DNA of 64,000 nt from Streptomyces brevispora (lineage in GTDB: Bacteria; Actinomycetota; Actinomycetes; Streptomycetales; Streptomycetaceae), in NCBI RefSeq assembly GCF_007829885.1, contig NZ_VIWW01000001.1, forward strand, positions 4,588,001-4,652,000. The letters run 5' to 3'. This document shows, in pieces, positions 61,335 through 64,000 of this stretch. The notes below the pieces were generated by a model. The model was given only the letters and a program-made list of their open reading frames with translations, was not told where the DNA came from and made no database searches. The position numbers and the translations under genes are program-made. Each line of letters opens with the position of its first letter. The stretch's first letter is position 1.

Positions 61335-62594
61335 CTGAACTCCGTCACCACCGAGATCGTCTCCGTCGCCCTCCTGCTGGGGGTGCTGGCGTTCGCCGTC
61401 GCACGCCCCCGGGGCCTGCCGGAGGCGACCGTCGCCGTGCCCGCCGCACTCCTGGTGATCGCGATCGGCGCGCTCTCCTGGCCGGAGGCCCGCTCCCAGG
61501 TGAGCAGCCTGCTGCCGGTGATCGGCTTCCTCGCCGCGATCCTGGTACTGGCACAGCTCTGCGCGGACGAAGGGCTCTTCACGGCTGCCGGTGAACTGGT
61601 CGCCCGCGTCTGCGGCGGGCGGACCGGCCCGCTGCTCGCAGGGGTCTTCGTGGTCGCGTCGGTGATCACGGCGGTGCTCAGCCTGGACGCCACCGTGGTG
61701 CTGCTGACGCCGGTCGTCCTCGCGACCGCGGCCCGCGTCGGGGCCCGCCCCCGCCCGTACGTGTACGCCTGCGCGCACCTCGCCAACTCCGCCTCGCTCC
61801 TGCTCCCCGTCTCCAATCTGACCAATCTCCTGGCGTTCACGGCCAGCGGCCTCTCCTTCACGCGCTTCGCCGCCCTGATGACGCTGCCGTGGCTGGCGGC
61901 GATCGCCGTCGAGTACGTGGTCTTCCGCCGGTACTTCGCGGCCGACCTGGCGGCGGGCGCGTACCCGCAGAAGGCGGCGGAGGAACGGCCCCGCGTCCCC
62001 GTCTTCACCCTGGCCGTCCTCGTGCTGACCCTGTGCGGATTCGTCGTGACCTCGTTCGCGGGCGCGGAGCCGCTGTGGGCGGCGCTGGCGGGCGCCGCCG
62101 TGCTGGCCGTACGGGCGCTGGCGAAACGGGAGACCACGGTGAAGGGGCTGGTGCACTCCGCCAACGTGCCGTTCTGCCTGTTCGTGCTGGCCCTGGGCGT
62201 CGTCGTCAAGGCGGTCGTCGACCACGGCCTGGGCACCGGCATCGGCTGGCTCCTGCCCGACGGTTCCTCGCTGGCCGCGCTGCTGGCGGTGGCCGTGGTG
62301 GCGGCCGTCCTCGCCAACCTGATCAACAACCTGCCGGCCATCCTCGCCCTGCTCCCGGTCGTCGCGGCGGCCGGCCCGGGTCCGCTGCTGGCCGCACTGA
62401 TCGGGGTGAACCTCGGGCCGAACCTCACGTACGTCGGCTCGCTCGCCACCCTGCTGTGGCGTCGCATCCTGCACACGCACGGCGCGGCGCCGGAGCTCGG
62501 TCACTTCACCAGGCTCGGGCTGCTGACCGTTCCGGCGACGCTGGTGGTGTCGACGGTCGCGCTGTGGGGGGCGCTGGGGGTGATCGGGGTGTGA
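61335..62594 (+). CDS. SLC13/ArsB-like membrane transporter, probable CTG start
   Basis: Integral membrane protein of 419 residues with about ten to eleven hydrophobic segments, of the arsenite/citrate-SLC13 superfamily: VFVVASVITAVLSLDATVVLLTPVVLATA and LINNLPAILALLPV are the paired DxT/NN-type pore regions. ATG, GTG and TTG are missing near the natural start; CTG at 61335 lies five bases after GGAGAG and keeps the full first helix, whereas GTG 61383 would remove half of it. Substrate not identified. Confidence 0.85.
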   Translation: MNSVTTEIVSVALLLGVLAFAVARPRGLPEATVAVPAALLVIAIGALSWPEARSQVSSLLPVIGFLAAILVLAQLCADEGLFTAAGELVARVCGGRTGPLLAGVFVVASVITAVLSLDATVVLLTPVVLATAARVGARPRPYVYACAHLANSASLLLPVSNLTNLLAFTASGLSFTRFAALMTLPWLAAIAVEYVVFRRYFAADLAAGAYPQKAAEERPRVPVFTLAVLVLTLCGFVVTSFAGAEPLWAALAGAAVLAVRALAKRETTVKGLVHSANVPFCLFVLALGVVVKAVVDHGLGTGIGWLLPDGSSLAALLAVAVVAAVLANLINNLPAILALLPVVAAAGPGPLLAALIGVNLGPNLTYVGSLATLLWRRILHTHGAAPELGHFTRLGLLTVPATLVVSTVALWGALGVIGV

Positions 62595-62810
62595 CGTGCG
62601 CACGGGAGGGCGTGCGGGCGCGTGCCGCGAGCCCGCCGTCCGGCCGTGGCGATGTCGTCCATACGTGGATCCGACGCCTGTGAATAAAGCCACGAATAGG
62701 GCAAACGATCACAGATGACTGTCATGGTGAAGGCTCCAGGTCAGGTGTTTTTCGGCGCACGGTGCTGCCGAACCGCCGGAGAGGCCACGAACCCGCAGGG
62801 AGTACGTCCC

Positions 62811-64000
62811 TTGGCTGCCATCGCCCGCTGGTGCATCGCTCACCGCCTTGTCACCGTCCTCATCTGGCTGTTCGCCCTCGGCGGCACAGCCGCTGCCGCC
62901 GGGTTCGCGGGCAGTGCCTACACCAACGACTACGAGGCGCCCGGCACCGAATCCGGCCGTGCCGCCACGCTGCTGAAGAGCGGCTTCACGAACCTCGGCG
63001 GGGACACCGACACCATCGTCTGGCACACCGACGACTCCACCGTGCGGGCGACCGACGTCGAACAGAAGATGACCAGGACCCTGCACGAGGTCGAGCGGCT
63101 GCCGGGTGTCGGCGCCGTCAGCGGGCCCTACAACCAGGCGGGCTCCGGCCAGATCAGCGCGGACGGGCACACGGCCTACGCCACGCTCACCTTCGACCAG
63201 CAGGCCGACGACGTACCGGTGGCGCAGGCCGAGGCGGTCGTCCAGACCGCGAAGGCCGCATCCGGCGAACACCTCCAGGTCGAACTGGGCGGCTCGGCCA
63301 TAGCCCTCACCGAGGCGCCCGCCATCCACCTCAGCGAGGCCATCGGGGTCGTCGTCGCGGCCGTCGTGCTCTTCCTCGCCTTCGGCTCGCTCGCCGCCAG
63401 CATGCTGCCCATCGCCACCGCTCTCGTCTCGGTCGGAACGGCGTACGCGGGCATCATGCTGCTCGGGCACGTGATGACCGTCGCCGACTTCGCCCCGATG
63501 CTCGGCATGCTCGTCGGACTCGGGGTCGGCATCGACTACGCCCTCTTCATCGTCACCCGGCACCGCAGAGGGCTGCGGCGCGGCATGAGCGTTCCCGAGG
63601 CGGCGGAGCACGCGGTCGCAACGACCGGACGGGCCGTCGTCTTCGCCGGGGCCACCGTCTGCATCGCGCTGCTGGGCATGCTGATCCTGCGGCTGAGCTT
63701 CCTCAACGGTGTCGCCGTCGCCGCCTCGCTCACCGTCGTGCTGACCGTGGCGGCCGCCGTGACCCTGCTGCCGGCCCTGCTGTCCGTCATCGGCATGCGG
63801 GCGCTGAGCGGGCGCGAGCGCAGACAACTCGCCGAGCGCGGCCCGCAGCCGGACCTGCCCACCGGTTTCGCCGCCCGCTGGTCCGCCTTCGTCGAGCGGC
63901 ACCCCAAGCTGCTCGGAGGGATCGCGGTGCTGGTGATGGTGGTCCTCGCGATCCCCACCTTCTCGCTCCACCTGGGCACGTCCGACCAGGGGAACAACGC
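62811..64000 (+). CDS. MMPL-family transporter, 3' end outside window
   Basis: RND-type lipid or drug exporter; only the first 396 codons are here. A first helix lies at about 14-32, then an extracellular domain (AYTNDYEAPGTESGRAA), then a cluster of helices from about 170 with the motif GVGIDYALFIVTRHR (around 240-255) that holds the proton-relay Asp-Tyr of the MmpL family. TTG 62811 follows AGGGAG at nine bases and begins AAIARWC; an ATG at 62715 in the same frame would add 32 residues and is less likely. Confidence 0.88.
   Translation, partial: MAAIARWCIAHRLVTVLIWLFALGGTAAAAGFAGSAYTNDYEAPGTESGRAATLLKSGFTNLGGDTDTIVWHTDDSTVRATDVEQKMTRTLHEVERLPGVGAVSGPYNQAGSGQISADGHTAYATLTFDQQADDVPVAQAEAVVQTAKAASGEHLQVELGGSAIALTEAPAIHLSEAIGVVVAAVVLFLAFGSLAASMLPIATALVSVGTAYAGIMLLGHVMTVADFAPMLGMLVGLGVGIDYALFIVTRHRRGLRRGMSVPEAAEHAVATTGRAVVFAGATVCIALLGMLILRLSFLNGVAVAASLTVVLTVAAAVTLLPALLSVIGMRALSGRERRQLAERGPQPDLPTGFAARWSAFVERHPKLLGGIAVLVMVVLAIPTFSLHLGTSDQGNN

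Noticed and set aside
59675..62476. 933-codon open frame on the minus strand
   Set aside because: Antisense to gatB and the SLC13-like gene; low-complexity product.
62715..62810. N-terminal extension of the MMPL gene
   Set aside because: The TTG at 62811 has a properly spaced Shine-Dalgarno site and begins the conserved N-terminus; the extension is Cys/Arg-rich without a family match.

Overview
The window is a 64 kb piece of a Streptomyces (or very close actinomycete) chromosome. Evidence for this is the very high GC with strong GC3 bias, frequent GTG/TTG starts, many lipoproteins and Tat signals, and a block of housekeeping genes in an order I recall from Streptomyces coelicolor: gcvT-gcvH-glyA-sdaA, an oligopeptide ABC transporter, cysteine desulfurase and mnmA, ligA, a GGDEF/EAL gene, then gatC-gatA-gatB. 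No tRNA, rRNA or CRISPR array was seen. All assignments rest on reading motifs; no database search was run.

Layout. 0-7 kb: two-component pair (kinase cut by the left edge), glycogen debranching enzyme GlgX, and two tandem lipoprotein L,D-transpeptidases. 7-15.6 kb: an accessory segment that looks like the wreck of a secondary-metabolite locus. It holds a LuxR-type regulator, an AT-rich gap with two possible tiny ORFs, an Sfp-type phosphopantetheinyl transferase coupled to a phosphoesterase, the frameshifted C-terminal part of a LuxR-type regulator, a PqqD-like protein, the tail of a type II thioesterase, an intact TetR/MFS efflux pair with matching operator-like palindromes, and finally the tails of an AMP-ligase and an alpha/beta hydrolase joined back to back within about 5 bp. 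16-26 kb: cold-shock domain protein, enoyl-CoA hydratase, anti-sigma-type ATPase, deacetylase-like and beta-propeller lipoproteins, GNAT, EF-hand, STAS, CopD, carboxylesterase, and a stand-alone sesquiterpene synthase resembling caryolan-1-ol synthase.

26.9-34.4 kb: serine/glycine one-carbon block on the minus strand (sdaA, glyA, gcvH, gcvT) behind a tandem glycine riboswitch, with an ATP-binding protein and two SseB-domain genes diverging from it. 34.7-41.1 kb: five-gene oligopeptide ABC transporter with the order permease C, binding protein, permease B, ATPase D, ATPase F, and a hairpin after the binding protein. 41.1-46.2 kb: TRIC-like membrane protein, acyl-CoA thioesterase, cysteine desulfurase, Tat-exported amidase, MnmA. 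46.2-49 kb: IS3 transposase remnant and a thermolysin-type (M4) protease. 49-64 kb: a hydrolase-fold protein lacking its catalytic Ser and His, DUF427, a LOG-like protein, SDR, MetE-like protein, LigA, a membrane diguanylate cyclase/phosphodiesterase, GatCAB with a small membrane ORF between gatA and gatB, an SLC13/ArsB-like transporter with a probable CTG start, and an MMPL transporter cut by the right edge.

A recurrent feature is short tandem repeats (about 27-37 bp period, 2-6 copies) in six intergenic gaps, each with its own unit sequence. The most unusual local signals are the degraded metabolite locus and its rearrangement scar, an A-A'-A repeat able to form mutually exclusive hairpins, a 51-base perfect hairpin upstream of the terpene synthase, and repeat units after the GGDEF/EAL gene that each carry an in-frame-type stop codon.
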